DNA from: Candidatus Saccharimonadota bacterium
GTDB lineage: Bacteria; Patescibacteriota; Saccharimonadia; Saccharimonadales; Saccharimonadaceae
Reading direction: 5' to 3'
NCBI GenBank assembly: GCA_030530605.1
Contig: JAUMUO010000002.1
Location: forward strand, 73,146-137,145
Length of the DNA: 64,000 nt
The translations under genes and the position numbers were made by a program. The notes under the pieces were generated by a model. That model was given only the letters and a program-made list of their open reading frames with translations, ran no database searches and was not told where the DNA came from. Shown here piece after piece: positions 45,138 to 53,037 of this stretch; position 1 is the first letter of the stretch; the number at the start of each line of letters is the position of its first letter.

Positions 45138-46375
45138 TACTTCCCTTCCTCAGATGGCCCAGCCACTTCAATCAAAATCTTTGCTAGCCTTTCTGCTGAA
45201 TCCGTTGCTGAAGTATCGTGTAAATTCTTCGCCAAAGCTGCTCGCACCTTCGGACTTCTTATTAATTTTCTTACAATCTCCAGTAATTTCTCCGGTTTCT
45301 TCACCATTTCTTCATCCGAAATCACTTCTGCTGCCGAAAGTTTTGAAAGTCTTTCCGCATTTTTTACCTGATGCCCACCAGGAAGCGCCGCATATGGCAC
45401 TAAAATCACCGCTTTAGAAAGAGCTGCCATCTCGGCTATCGTTGTTGCGCCAGCCCGTGAAATAATCACATCCGCCGCTCCCAAAAGTTCAAACATCGCC
45501 GAATTAAATGCCCACATCCTGAAATTAGATTTCAACTTGGCCTTTTCATAAATCTCATATTTCTTTAGGTCTATCATACTCTCATATTGCGTCCGCCCGG
45601 CCACTAGCCCTACCGACGTAAACTTCAACATCTCCGGCAAAATCTCCCGCACCGAAACATTGATATGCTGCGCACCCTGCGAACCACCAGTAATAATCAC
45701 TAACGGTTCTTCCGGATCAAACCCGAAAGTCCGCTTCAATTCTTTTTGACGCGTCGGCGAAACTTTCTTAAATTCCTCCGCCACCGGCACGCCCACAAAC
45801 TTAAATCTTTCGTCCTTAAATTCTTCATTTACCCCCACCGCGACCACGCGAGCCTTCTTCACCAATAATCGATTCGCAAGCCCAAACACCGCATCGCTCT
45901 CGTGTACTACATACGGAATTCTAAGAATCTTACAAGCAATCCCTACCGGAAGCCCTACAAAGCCGCCTTTAAGAAATACCACATCTGGCCGATTTTTCTT
46001 ACCGAGCATCCTGAAGAAACTCTGGAAAATTCCAGCAATAAATCCAAAGAAGCCCACGATATTCAAAAGTATCAAATCCCGAAATGCCACCCACGGGTGT
46101 TCCATATAATCAATAAATTTCCAGCCCGCATAACGACGAAACTTACCCGAAAGAACTTTGCGCACCCGAATATACTGTCTCTTTCCAGATAGTCTATCTT
46201 CTTCACCCCACGACACGCCAATCTCTGTTGTAATTTTCATAACATTAGCATAGTATTTCCTATCCGTCCAAAACTCTACTCGCGTTCGTGGCTTCAATTT
46301 TAGAAGCTCTCTCACCACTGCCACTGCCGGCGTAATATGTCCTCCACTACCGCCTCCAACAACTAAAACCTTCAT
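45137..46375 (-). CDS. murG: UDP-GlcNAc:lipid I N-acetylglucosaminyltransferase
   Basis: MurG makes lipid II from lipid I on the inner membrane face. The 412-residue GT-B protein has VLVVGGGSGGHITPAVAV, the acceptor-loop region, VIITGGSQGAQHIN and VIISRAGATTIAEMAAL with ILVPYAALPGGHQVKNAERL. It overlaps ftsW by 4 nt and the ftsQ-like gene by 1 nt in the minus-strand dcw arm. Confidence 0.95.
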   Translation of the reverse strand: MKVLVVGGGSGGHITPAVAVVRELLKLKPRTRVEFWTDRKYYANVMKITTEIGVSWGEEDRLSGKRQYIRVRKVLSGKFRRYAGWKFIDYMEHPWVAFRDLILLNIVGFFGFIAGIFQSFFRMLGKKNRPDVVFLKGGFVGLPVGIACKILRIPYVVHESDAVFGLANRLLVKKARVVAVGVNEEFKDERFKFVGVPVAEEFKKVSPTRQKELKRTFGFDPEEPLVIITGGSQGAQHINVSVREILPEMLKFTSVGLVAGRTQYESMIDLKKYEIYEKAKLKSNFRMWAFNSAMFELLGAADVIISRAGATTIAEMAALSKAVILVPYAALPGGHQVKNAERLSKLSAAEVISDEEMVKKPEKLLEIVRKLIRSPKVRAALAKNLHDTSATDSAERLAKILIEVAGPSEEGK

Positions 46376-47511
46376 CTAACAATCCTTTCTGTATAACTTG
46401 AACATTGCGAAGCAAGCCCGAGAGCAAACGCCACAAACATCATCGATGTCCCACCATAAGAAAGTAGCGGCAAAGTAATACCAGTGAGCGGTATCAACCC
46501 TGTCATCGCGGCCACATTTACCACTACCTGCGCCATCACCCAACCAAACACTCCCGCTACCATAATTCCCTTTTCCGCGTCTAAAAATGGAATCATTTTT
46601 AGAAGTCTCATTAAAAGAAATGTAAATGCTAAAATCAAAAGACATAGACCAAAGAAACCAAATGTTTCACCCATCACCGCAAACACCGAGTCGTTAATCG
46701 ACTCCGGTAAATAACCAGTCGCTTGTACCGAATTCCCAACCCCCACTCCAAATAAACCGCCAGTACCAATCGCGAGCAAAGCATTGTCAATGTGGTATGA
46801 AGAGTCTGAATCTCCACCACCTTTGAAAGTCGAAAGTCTTTCCATCCGGTGCGGCGAAATCACAATCGACATTACACCAAGAAACCCTAAAATCCCCACG
46901 GCCGCTACAAAATACCGAAGCCTTACCCCGGACATAAACAACGTTGCTAAGATAATCGCCACAATTGTTAAGCCCGTACCAAGGTCTTTTTGAAAAATCA
47001 CTACAAAGAATAAGGAAAGTCCTGAAACCAAAATGTATGGCCACCAGAAACCCCAAAATGATTCTAGTTCCCCTTCTTCTTTTCTTCTTGCCATTAAATC
47101 CGCTAGATAAATCACCAGTGCCACCTTCAAAAATTCTGCCGGCTGAAAACTAAACCCTGCTGTGCCAATCCATCTACAACCACCCAACTGACAAATCGCA
47201 AGTGATGATTTCATTAAAGCCAAGCCCGCCAACGCTGCGTTCAAAATCAGCGCTACGAGCATAATCCACTTGGCATATTTATGTAAAAATTTCACCGGCA
47301 GTTTAGTCGCAATAAAGAACGCGATGATTGAAAGCCCCACTGAAATTAATTGGTGAATAAAGAAATAATTATCCGAGTATTTTTCTACTCCAAGCGCCGA
47401 ATTCAAAAAGTTCGCACGCTGTGGCCCAATCGCAAAAATCACGACCAACCCCACCGCCATCAACGTGAGAGTTACAAGACCTATAAAATAATCGGCTTTA
47501 TGCTTACGCAT
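46372..47511 (-). CDS. ftsW: SEDS peptidoglycan glycosyltransferase FtsW
   Basis: The 379-residue polytopic protein (about ten membrane segments) polymerises lipid II at the septum with its partner PBP. Family marks: GCRWIGTAGFSFQPAEFLKVALVIYLADLMARR and GITLPLLSYGGTSMMFVAFALGLA. It lies between mraY and murG. It has its own leaderless-type promoter within the 46-nt gap after mraY. Confidence 0.95.
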   Translation of the reverse strand: MRKHKADYFIGLVTLTLMAVGLVVIFAIGPQRANFLNSALGVEKYSDNYFFIHQLISVGLSIIAFFIATKLPVKFLHKYAKWIMLVALILNAALAGLALMKSSLAICQLGGCRWIGTAGFSFQPAEFLKVALVIYLADLMARRKEEGELESFWGFWWPYILVSGLSLFFVVIFQKDLGTGLTIVAIILATLFMSGVRLRYFVAAVGILGFLGVMSIVISPHRMERLSTFKGGGDSDSSYHIDNALLAIGTGGLFGVGVGNSVQATGYLPESINDSVFAVMGETFGFFGLCLLILAFTFLLMRLLKMIPFLDAEKGIMVAGVFGWVMAQVVVNVAAMTGLIPLTGITLPLLSYGGTSMMFVAFALGLASQCSSYTERIVR

Positions 47512-47517
47512 ATCTTA

Positions 47518-47526
47518 ATTATACCA
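47518..47526 (-). promoter_or_regulatory. Extended -10 promoter of ftsW, leaderless type
   Basis: On the minus strand TG-G-TATAAT ends 6 nt before the ATG at 47511. Confidence 0.75.
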
Positions 47527-47557
47527 TAAAGACTATAAAACCGGAAACCGCAGAGCA

Positions 47558-48586
47558 CTAGCGCGAAATGATTCCACCAATTGCCGCTAAGAACACGCCC
47601 ACAATTGCCAGCACGCCCGAAATCACCCAAAATCGCATCACAATCTTAGCTTCGCCCCAACCCTTTGCCTCAAGATGATGATGTATCGGCGCAGAAATGA
47701 AAATCTTCCGATGAAAAACTTTTTTGGAAATAATCTGAATTAAAGACGAGCCCGCCTCTACCACCAAAAGCCCGCCAATAATCGGAAGTAGGAGCAACGA
47801 GTTTGTCATCATCGCCACTGCTCCCAGCCCAGCACCGAGCGCAAACGAGCCAACATCCCCCATCATAAATCGCGCCGGCGGAACATTGAACCAAACATAA
47901 GAAAGCAGCCATCCACAAACCGTGAAACAAAATGCCGCCAACATCCATTGCCCCTGGAACAACGCAATCACTCCAAATGAGCCATAAGAAATCATCGCAA
48001 TTCCCCCAGCCAAACCATCCAAGCCGTCTGATATGTTCACCGCGTTGGATGTTGCCACCACCGCAAACGCAAACACGAAAATCATAAACCACTCTGGAAG
48101 CGGCCACTCGCCAATAAACGGCACGTGTATCGAGCTCCATCCAAGTTTAACTGCAAAATACCAACCAAGCGCTACCCCCACGATCGTAATTAAAATAAGT
48201 TTTACTGATGCGCGCAAGCCCGCTGCTCCCTTGCCGGAACCAAACACATTAATCAAATCATCAATTAAACCTACAATTCCACCCGCAACAAAGGCAATTA
48301 GCGGCAACCAAGTTTGTCCTCTTTCCCAATTACAAAGCAGCGTCACAAACCAAACCGTAATCACTCCAATAATGCCCGCCATCGTCGGAAATGCTCGGCG
48401 GAACTTATGCGCGTGAAGTTTCGTCATCACCGGTAATGCCTCGTGGGTCAAAGTTTCTTTTTTCTGTTTCTTCCACCACTTATACTTGTAAGCAAAATAA
48501 GTATAAATTGGCGTCAAAAACATCGCGAGCAGAAACGCGCCAAGTGCTAAAACCAGCCCATAAAACATTTCGCCCTTAATGCTCAT
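47558..48586 (-). CDS. mraY: Phospho-MurNAc-pentapeptide transferase
   Basis: MraY makes lipid I. The 342-residue, ten-segment protein has the family signatures TMAGIIGVITVWF, GLIDDLINVF (DD motif), NAVNISDGLDGLAGGIAMISY and the HHH loop in APIHHHLEAKGWGE. The start shares a base with the ftsI stop (TAATG), implying coupled translation. Confidence 0.96.
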   Translation of the reverse strand: MSIKGEMFYGLVLALGAFLLAMFLTPIYTYFAYKYKWWKKQKKETLTHEALPVMTKLHAHKFRRAFPTMAGIIGVITVWFVTLLCNWERGQTWLPLIAFVAGGIVGLIDDLINVFGSGKGAAGLRASVKLILITIVGVALGWYFAVKLGWSSIHVPFIGEWPLPEWFMIFVFAFAVVATSNAVNISDGLDGLAGGIAMISYGSFGVIALFQGQWMLAAFCFTVCGWLLSYVWFNVPPARFMMGDVGSFALGAGLGAVAMMTNSLLLLPIIGGLLVVEAGSSLIQIISKKVFHRKIFISAPIHHHLEAKGWGEAKIVMRFWVISGVLAIVGVFLAAIGGIISR

Positions 48587-50316
48587 TATTCCGCGCCTCC
48601 TTTATTCGGCTTAATTCTTAAATAATCTATCATCCACATTTTCAAATCTTCAAATACCGGACGAACTTCTTCCTCTGAGGAAGTTGTCCTTCCCTTTTCC
48701 CACATTTTAACAATTATAACATACTCTGGGTGGTCTTGAGAAGCCCCACCAAAGCCAATATAGCCCGAAACGAATTCATCCATCACATAGGCCCCGTCGC
48801 GAATTGCTTGCGCTGTACCGGTCTTACCGCCAAAGTAGTATTCCTCGGGGTCACCCATCCACCACCGTGTATCGTGAAGCATCCCTCGCATTGTCGCCGA
48901 AGTTTCCGGAGTCACCGTCGTCCGCACCGGCTCTTTTTTCTCGGCTTTTTTGAAATTACCATTTTTATCAATATACCCTGCTATCACAGTCGGTTGATAA
49001 TAATAACCTCCATTTATCAAAGAGGACCACCCCGATGCCACTTGTACCATTGTCACATTTAAGCCCTGCCCAAAGGTCATATTAGCATAAGTTGAATTAT
49101 AAGCATACTCGGAATCTGGCGGCACCACCGTCCCAGTGTTTTCATAAAGTTCAATTCCCGTCGGCTGACCCAAACCATAATGGTTGTAATAATAATCATA
49201 CAAAAGCTCCTTCCCTCTCTGCGTAATCTCAGTTGTGCTACCGCCGAGCAACCTAAGTGCTTGTACACTACCAGTATTAAGCGACCACTGGAGCGCTGTC
49301 CGCATTGTAATCTCACCTAGCTGTTTTTCCTTCTGGGCATTATCAATCGGCCATCCATCTACCATTGTCGTGCCCTCGTTGTAATAAGTCGTTTCTGGCG
49401 TCATTTTACCTTCATTAATCGCCGACGCCATTGTAAAACCTTTACAGATACTTCCCGGCTCATACGGAGTTTCCAAAACATCATTGACATAAACACTCGC
49501 GTCTTCTACTGCTCCATAATTTGCCGGGCTATAAGACGGAAATGAAACCATCGCCATTACCTTCCCCGAATTCGGGTCATAAACCATCGCCGAACCGTGC
49601 GAAATCCCCAAATCTTTCATATGCTGTGAGAGCACATCTTCCACCTTTTTCTGGATATTTCTATCTACCGTAAGAACAATGTTCTTCCCATCTTCAGCCG
49701 GAATTCTGATATTATCATCACCTATTGAAAGAGCTACTTTATTCACATCCGTAATAGTTTTAAGCATCCCGTTTTTACCTGCCAATTCTTTATTTAATGC
49801 CCCCTCCACACCATATTGCCCAACCCCATCTGCATTTACAAAACCAAGCGTCGAAGCTGCCAAATCTCCCTCCGCATACACCCTCTGATTAGAAGATTTC
49901 ACATAAGCCCCACCAGGAACTTCTTCAGCAATTTTCAAATAATCTGCTCGCGGTATGTTCTTTGCTATCACTAAATATCTCCGCGACTCGTCCTCAAAAA
50001 TCTCATCCACCGACGAAACTGCCCATCTAGATTTCTCTATTTTTGAAAGCAACTCCGAAACTGCCTCCCGACTTACTGTTTGCGGATCTACTATTACCGA
50101 AAACACCGTCGTATTCAAAACCACCGGCACCGGCTCTTCCCCGTCCAGCATATAAATTTCACCTCGTTTTGCTACGATATCATAAAGCGACGTATGCTCC
50201 GCCTCTGCTTTTGCTACATAAAAATCGTGCTCTAGAATTTGAATCTGAAAAAGCTTCGTCAGTATTACTGCTACCGCTAAAACAAGGCATAAGCGTAGAA
50301 ACTTAACACGTTTCAT
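48586..50316 (-). CDS. ftsI: Septal class B penicillin-binding protein (FtsI/PBP2)
   Basis: A 576-residue transpeptidase that crosslinks septal wall. It has an N-terminal anchor, the PBP dimer domain (AKRGEIYMLDG onward) and transpeptidase motifs SxxK (EPGSICKGF), SxN (WSLNTGS) and KTG (GGKTGTAQ). The ATG at 50316 (MKRVKFLRL) lies 6 nt from the -10; a longer start would sit in the promoter. It heads the minus-strand dcw arm. Confidence 0.95.
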   Translation of the reverse strand: MKRVKFLRLCLVLAVAVILTKLFQIQILEHDFYVAKAEAEHTSLYDIVAKRGEIYMLDGEEPVPVVLNTTVFSVIVDPQTVSREAVSELLSKIEKSRWAVSSVDEIFEDESRRYLVIAKNIPRADYLKIAEEVPGGAYVKSSNQRVYAEGDLAASTLGFVNADGVGQYGVEGALNKELAGKNGMLKTITDVNKVALSIGDDNIRIPAEDGKNIVLTVDRNIQKKVEDVLSQHMKDLGISHGSAMVYDPNSGKVMAMVSFPSYSPANYGAVEDASVYVNDVLETPYEPGSICKGFTMASAINEGKMTPETTYYNEGTTMVDGWPIDNAQKEKQLGEITMRTALQWSLNTGSVQALRLLGGSTTEITQRGKELLYDYYYNHYGLGQPTGIELYENTGTVVPPDSEYAYNSTYANMTFGQGLNVTMVQVASGWSSLINGGYYYQPTVIAGYIDKNGNFKKAEKKEPVRTTVTPETSATMRGMLHDTRWWMGDPEEYYFGGKTGTAQAIRDGAYVMDEFVSGYIGFGGASQDHPEYVIIVKMWEKGRTTSSEEEVRPVFEDLKMWMIDYLRIKPNKGGAE

Positions 50317-50322
50317 ATCTTT

Positions 50323-50331
50323 ATTATACCA
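50323..50331 (-). promoter_or_regulatory. Extended -10 promoter of ftsI, leaderless type
   Basis: On the minus strand TG-G-TATAAT ends 6 nt before the ATG at 50316. Confidence 0.75.
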
Positions 50332-50349
50332 CAAGCAAAATCAAAACTC

Positions 50350-50389
50350 TGTTCGGTTTTTTTGTTCGGTTTTACTACGCTTTGTTCGG
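50350..50389. repeat. Three TGTTCGG direct repeats upstream of ftsI
   Basis: TGTTCGG occurs at 50350-50356, 50363-50369 and 50383-50389, each followed by T or G runs. They overlap or lie just upstream of the ftsI -35 position, so they could be operator half-sites. Confidence 0.5.
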
Positions 50390-50444
50390 GGGAAAACTCT
50401 GGACAAAAAGTGGAAAAGTTTATGCTAAAAACCCGAAAAAACTC

Positions 50445-50473
50445 TTGCAAAATATTTTCTAATCGTTTATACT
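50445..50473 (+). promoter_or_regulatory. Promoter in the ftsI-rsmH gap
   Basis: TTGCAA, exactly 17 nt, TATACT. No gene follows for 310 nt, so it may drive a non-coding RNA or a long rsmH leader. Confidence 0.55.
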
Positions 50474-50479
50474 TAAATC

Positions 50480-50700
50480 AATGGATATCAAAGACAAAAA
50501 TCCATAAAACAAAAAGCACGTTAATATCGTTTGAGGTTGGCCAAATGGGAGTTTTGGTGCGGGTTTAGGACACTCGAAATCAAAACCGTATGCACCTCCA
50601 TTAACACCTCCCAATTAACTCTAATAAATCAACTAATGCACAATAACCTCTCAACTGCCAGGATATGAGATAAACTCCGGTTTATCAGATCGTGGTAAAC
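50480..50700 (+). ncRNA. Candidate structured RNA between ftsI and rsmH
   Basis: Downstream of the promoter at 50445 a nested stem can form: TGGGAG/CTCCCA (50546 and 50608), GGTGC/GCACC (50556 and 50592) and GGTTT/AAACC (50562 and 50583). A second hairpin GATAAAC/GTTTATC follows near 50670. No T-run terminator is seen, so the 3' end is a guess. Confidence 0.35.
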
Positions 50701-50773
50701 GTTATTGTAATAAACAAAAATCGAACAAACACAAACACACTAAAATTCTCATTTGGGCGATCTCAAACAATGG

Positions 50774-50781
50774 TGTATAAT
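50774..50781 (+). promoter_or_regulatory. -10 promoter of rsmH, near-leaderless
   Basis: TG directly followed by TATAAT, ending 10 nt before the ATG at 50792. Confidence 0.65.
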
Positions 50782-50791
50782 ATATACACAA

Positions 50792-51673
50792 ATGAAGACA
50801 TTTCATAATCCTGTATTGTTATCGGAAACAGTGGCAGTCCTAAATCCAAAGGTTGGAGAATCTTACTTAGATCTCACCGCTGGATATGCCGGACACGCCA
50901 GTCAGATTTTGGCGATAACGCGGAATTATAAAAATTCGGTCCTCGTAGATAGAGATGAAAATTCCATTAATTTCTTGAAGGCAAAGTACCAAAATGGTGA
51001 AGCCCCAGAAATCATCCACGACGACTTTTATAGCGCTGCGTTTTCTCTTATCACGTGTGGAAATAAATTCGATATGATACTAGCAGATTTTGGGGTGTCC
51101 TCTCCGCAGCTAGACAACAAAGAGCGTGGCTTTTCATATATAGAAGATGGCCCTCTTGATATGCGTATGGACCCGTCAAAGGGTAAAACTGCCGCTGATA
51201 TTGTTAATCACGGCGGGCTATCAGAGCTTATAGGCATTTTCACTAAATATGGCGAATTAAGTCCCGGTCTTTCCCGAAAAGTTGCTTTGCGTATTATTAA
51301 GTCTCGGCCACTAAATACCACTATGGCCCTAGCGGAAACAGTTAAAACTGTTCTTCCCCGCCGTGGTCGTATCCATCCCGAAGCCCGTGTATTCCAAGCC
51401 ATCCGTATTGCCGTCAACGACGAGCTTAGTATCATAGAAAAAACGCTGCCACTTCTGCCTGATTTATTGAATCCAGGTGGGCGCGTCGCAATCATCACTT
51501 TTCACAGTCTAGAAGATCGGTTAGTAAAAAATTATTTCAAGGAAGCGACTTCCTATGGCGAAGAATCTCAGCTTGAAATAATCACTAAAAACCCAGTCGT
51601 GCCGGAGAGTTTGGAGCTCGGTATCAACCCTCGTGCTCGCTCCGCGAAACTTCGCGCCGCTCGCCGAGTTTAG
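50792..51673 (+). CDS. rsmH: 16S rRNA (cytosine-1402-N4) methyltransferase
   Basis: RsmH (MraW) methylates C1402 of 16S rRNA. The 293-residue protein shows HNPVLLSETVAVL, LDLTAGYAGHA (SAM loop), ILADFGVSSPQLD, RGFSYIEDGPLDMRMD and ITFHSLEDRLVKNYF. The internal ATG at 50792 is preferred over a longer frame because it follows the -10 and fits the family start. It heads the plus-strand dcw arm. Confidence 0.96.
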   Translation: MKTFHNPVLLSETVAVLNPKVGESYLDLTAGYAGHASQILAITRNYKNSVLVDRDENSINFLKAKYQNGEAPEIIHDDFYSAAFSLITCGNKFDMILADFGVSSPQLDNKERGFSYIEDGPLDMRMDPSKGKTAADIVNHGGLSELIGIFTKYGELSPGLSRKVALRIIKSRPLNTTMALAETVKTVLPRRGRIHPEARVFQAIRIAVNDELSIIEKTLPLLPDLLNPGGRVAIITFHSLEDRLVKNYFKEATSYGEESQLEIITKNPVVPESLELGINPRARSAKLRAARRV

Positions 51674-51712
51674 ATACAAATAAAAACAACAAAAATAAAA
51701 AAGGAGGCAAAT

Positions 51713-51778
51713 ATGCCACGTCAAATCATTGTTGCGAACAAATCTCGCGTACAAAAAATCAAGGTTAACTTCCGTTAA
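51713..51778 (+). CDS. Small basic ORF, 21 codons
   Basis: MPRQIIVANKSRVQKIKVNF plus R, then TAA. A perfect AAGGAGG lies 6 nt before the ATG, one of the strongest ribosome binding sites in a window where many genes lack one. The peptide is basic with no membrane segment. It could be a small protein or a leader peptide acting on ftsL; I do not recognise it. Confidence 0.5.
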   Translation: MPRQIIVANKSRVQKIKVNFR

Positions 51779-52010
51779 ATAGTCCTTGAGGTACCTTAGG
51801 GGCTGTCAAAAGCCCCATATGGGGACTAGTTCGCTAAACGAATTATTCCCTGCCCAAAAGATATTAGAGTTGTCTTTGGAGTGTGGAAAATATGACCTTC
51901 CCGGAAAGGAGATACCGCGCCGGTGGCGACGCGCTCCCTTCCGGTCTATATCGGGCCAATTGCCGAGCAGGCAGGCGGACCGCACCAAAATAAAAAATTA
52001 ACAAGAAGTG
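51779..52010 (+). ncRNA. Structured leader between the small ORF and ftsL
   Basis: Non-coding stretch with TAGTCC/GGACTA (51780 and 51823) enclosing GGGGCT/AGCCCC, and a long stem CCGGAAAGGAG/CTCCCTTCCGG (51901 and 51934, one mismatch) capped by a GC-rich hairpin. It may be a cis-acting leader or processed RNA; no family was recognised. Confidence 0.4.
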
Positions 52011-52026
52011 GAGTAAAAAACAAAAA

Positions 52027-52383
52027 ATGCGATCAGGAGAATATACATCAAGACGCGGAACTAATAGCTACATTAGTTCTAGTTGGACCAGAAACCGTAA
52101 TACTATTCGTCACGAAAGAAAAGGTCTCGGCCCAGTCAGTCTTATTGGTATGTTCTTAATGCTTATTACCGTTATGGGTATGATTTATCTTACTCAAGGT
52201 ACCAAAGCCACTTCTTATGATTACACCCTAAATGAACTCGATAGCGAAATCGCTGAACTCACCGCTGAGAAAGAAGACCTCGCCGTTGAAAAAGCTCGTC
52301 TCACCTCTATTGCCACTTCCAATGATTCTCAAGTCGCCGCCGCCATGCCTTCCGCTTCCCCATCCGGCTATGTTAATGAGTAA
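52027..52383 (+). CDS. FtsL-like division protein
   Basis: A 118-residue protein with a basic N-terminus (about 1-34), one membrane segment (about 36-56), a short coiled coil (LNELDSEIAELTAEKEDLAVEKARL) and an Ala/Ser/Pro tail. This is the FtsL/DivIC layout, and the place after rsmH is the usual ftsL slot. Primary similarity is too weak for a firm symbol. The ribosome binding site is poor (GGAG about 14 nt away). Confidence 0.7.
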   Translation: MRSGEYTSRRGTNSYISSSWTRNRNTIRHERKGLGPVSLIGMFLMLITVMGMIYLTQGTKATSYDYTLNELDSEIAELTAEKEDLAVEKARLTSIATSNDSQVAAAMPSASPSGYVNE

Positions 52384-52468
52384 ACTTTTCCAGCACTACC
52401 TTTTTGACCACTATAAAAATGAACAAAAAATCACCCGAAAAACAGCCCCAAAAAATCATTTTTTACAA

Positions 52469-52474
52469 TATAAT
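52469..52474 (+). promoter_or_regulatory. Candidate promoter of the DGR template RNA
   Basis: TATAAT in an AT-rich run, followed by TATTAT at 52476-52481. No good -35 or extended TG is seen. It lies just before the structured leader of the template repeat. Confidence 0.45.
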
Positions 52475-52481
52475 ATATTAT

Positions 52482-52735
52482 AGAAGGAGTATCCGGTCCC
52501 CTGAAGGCATATCGCCCTCGAGGATAGCCTTTTGCCCGACCGGCTCAATAGGAAGATGGGAGATACCCTTGAAAAATTAAAATTCAAGACACATACAGAT
52601 TAGTGCGAGTTTCCTACGGGAAGCTCTGCGACCCCAAGTTGTCTCCAAATATACCAGTTCTGTTCGTTGTTACTGTGTGTGGGTACGGCGAAAGTTCAGG
52701 TGAGTCGGAATTCAACTGGCAAAAATCGTACTTAA
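52482..52735 (+). ncRNA. Structured 5' leader of the DGR template RNA
   Basis: A non-coding stretch with CCGGTC/GACCGG (52493 and 52538) enclosing AAGGC-TATC/GATA-GCCTT, then CTTGAA/TTCAAG, AGTTTCC/GGGAAGCT, and a closing helix CCAGTT/AACTGG (52654 and 52714) that ends 16 nt before the template repeat. It most likely forms one transcript with the repeat. In the Bordetella phage DGR the RNA beside the template is needed for cDNA synthesis; a similar role here is inferred. Confidence 0.5.
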
Positions 52736-52959
52736 GCAGGTTTCTCGTACTCCGGGAACTGGAATGGTACGAATGATAGCGCCAGCAACGTTGGTTCCAA
52801 CGGGAACTATTGGTCCGCCTCTGTTTACAATACCAACAACGGCTACAACCTGAACGTCAATTCGTCCTATGTGAACCCCCAGAACAACAACAACAAGAAC
52901 AACGGGAACGCCGTACGTTGCGTACGTTCTTAGTAGTCTTTCCCCCAGCATCTTCCTTC
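52736..52959 (+). repeat. DGR template repeat (TR)
   Basis: A 224-bp non-coding copy of the 3' end of the target gene, read on the plus strand. It differs from the variable repeat (55196-55419, minus strand) at 24 sites, and each is an adenine here (14 to T or more, the rest mainly to G). Its sense strand is full of AAC codons, the substrate for adenine mutagenesis. Both copies continue 27-35 bp past the target stop codon. Confidence 0.97.
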
Positions 52960-53037
52960 AAAAAGCACTCCTTTGAAATCGAGCCTCTCGCCCACGCTTG
53001 CGTGACCGAAGGACCAATGAGGCTCCAAAACCAAATC

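Noticed and set aside
51901-51944. T-box riboswitch, because of an ATACCGCG word
   Set aside because: Only part of the T-box antiterminator consensus matches, there is no terminator/antiterminator pair, and the next gene is ftsL-like, not an aminoacyl-tRNA or amino-acid gene.
52712-52951. Open frame antisense to the template repeat, with a similar frame antisense to the variable repeat at 55162-55452
   Set aside because: Both are complements of the repeats; the real coding strand is the FISUMP end in the variable repeat. Similarity of the two frames only reflects the TR-VR identity.
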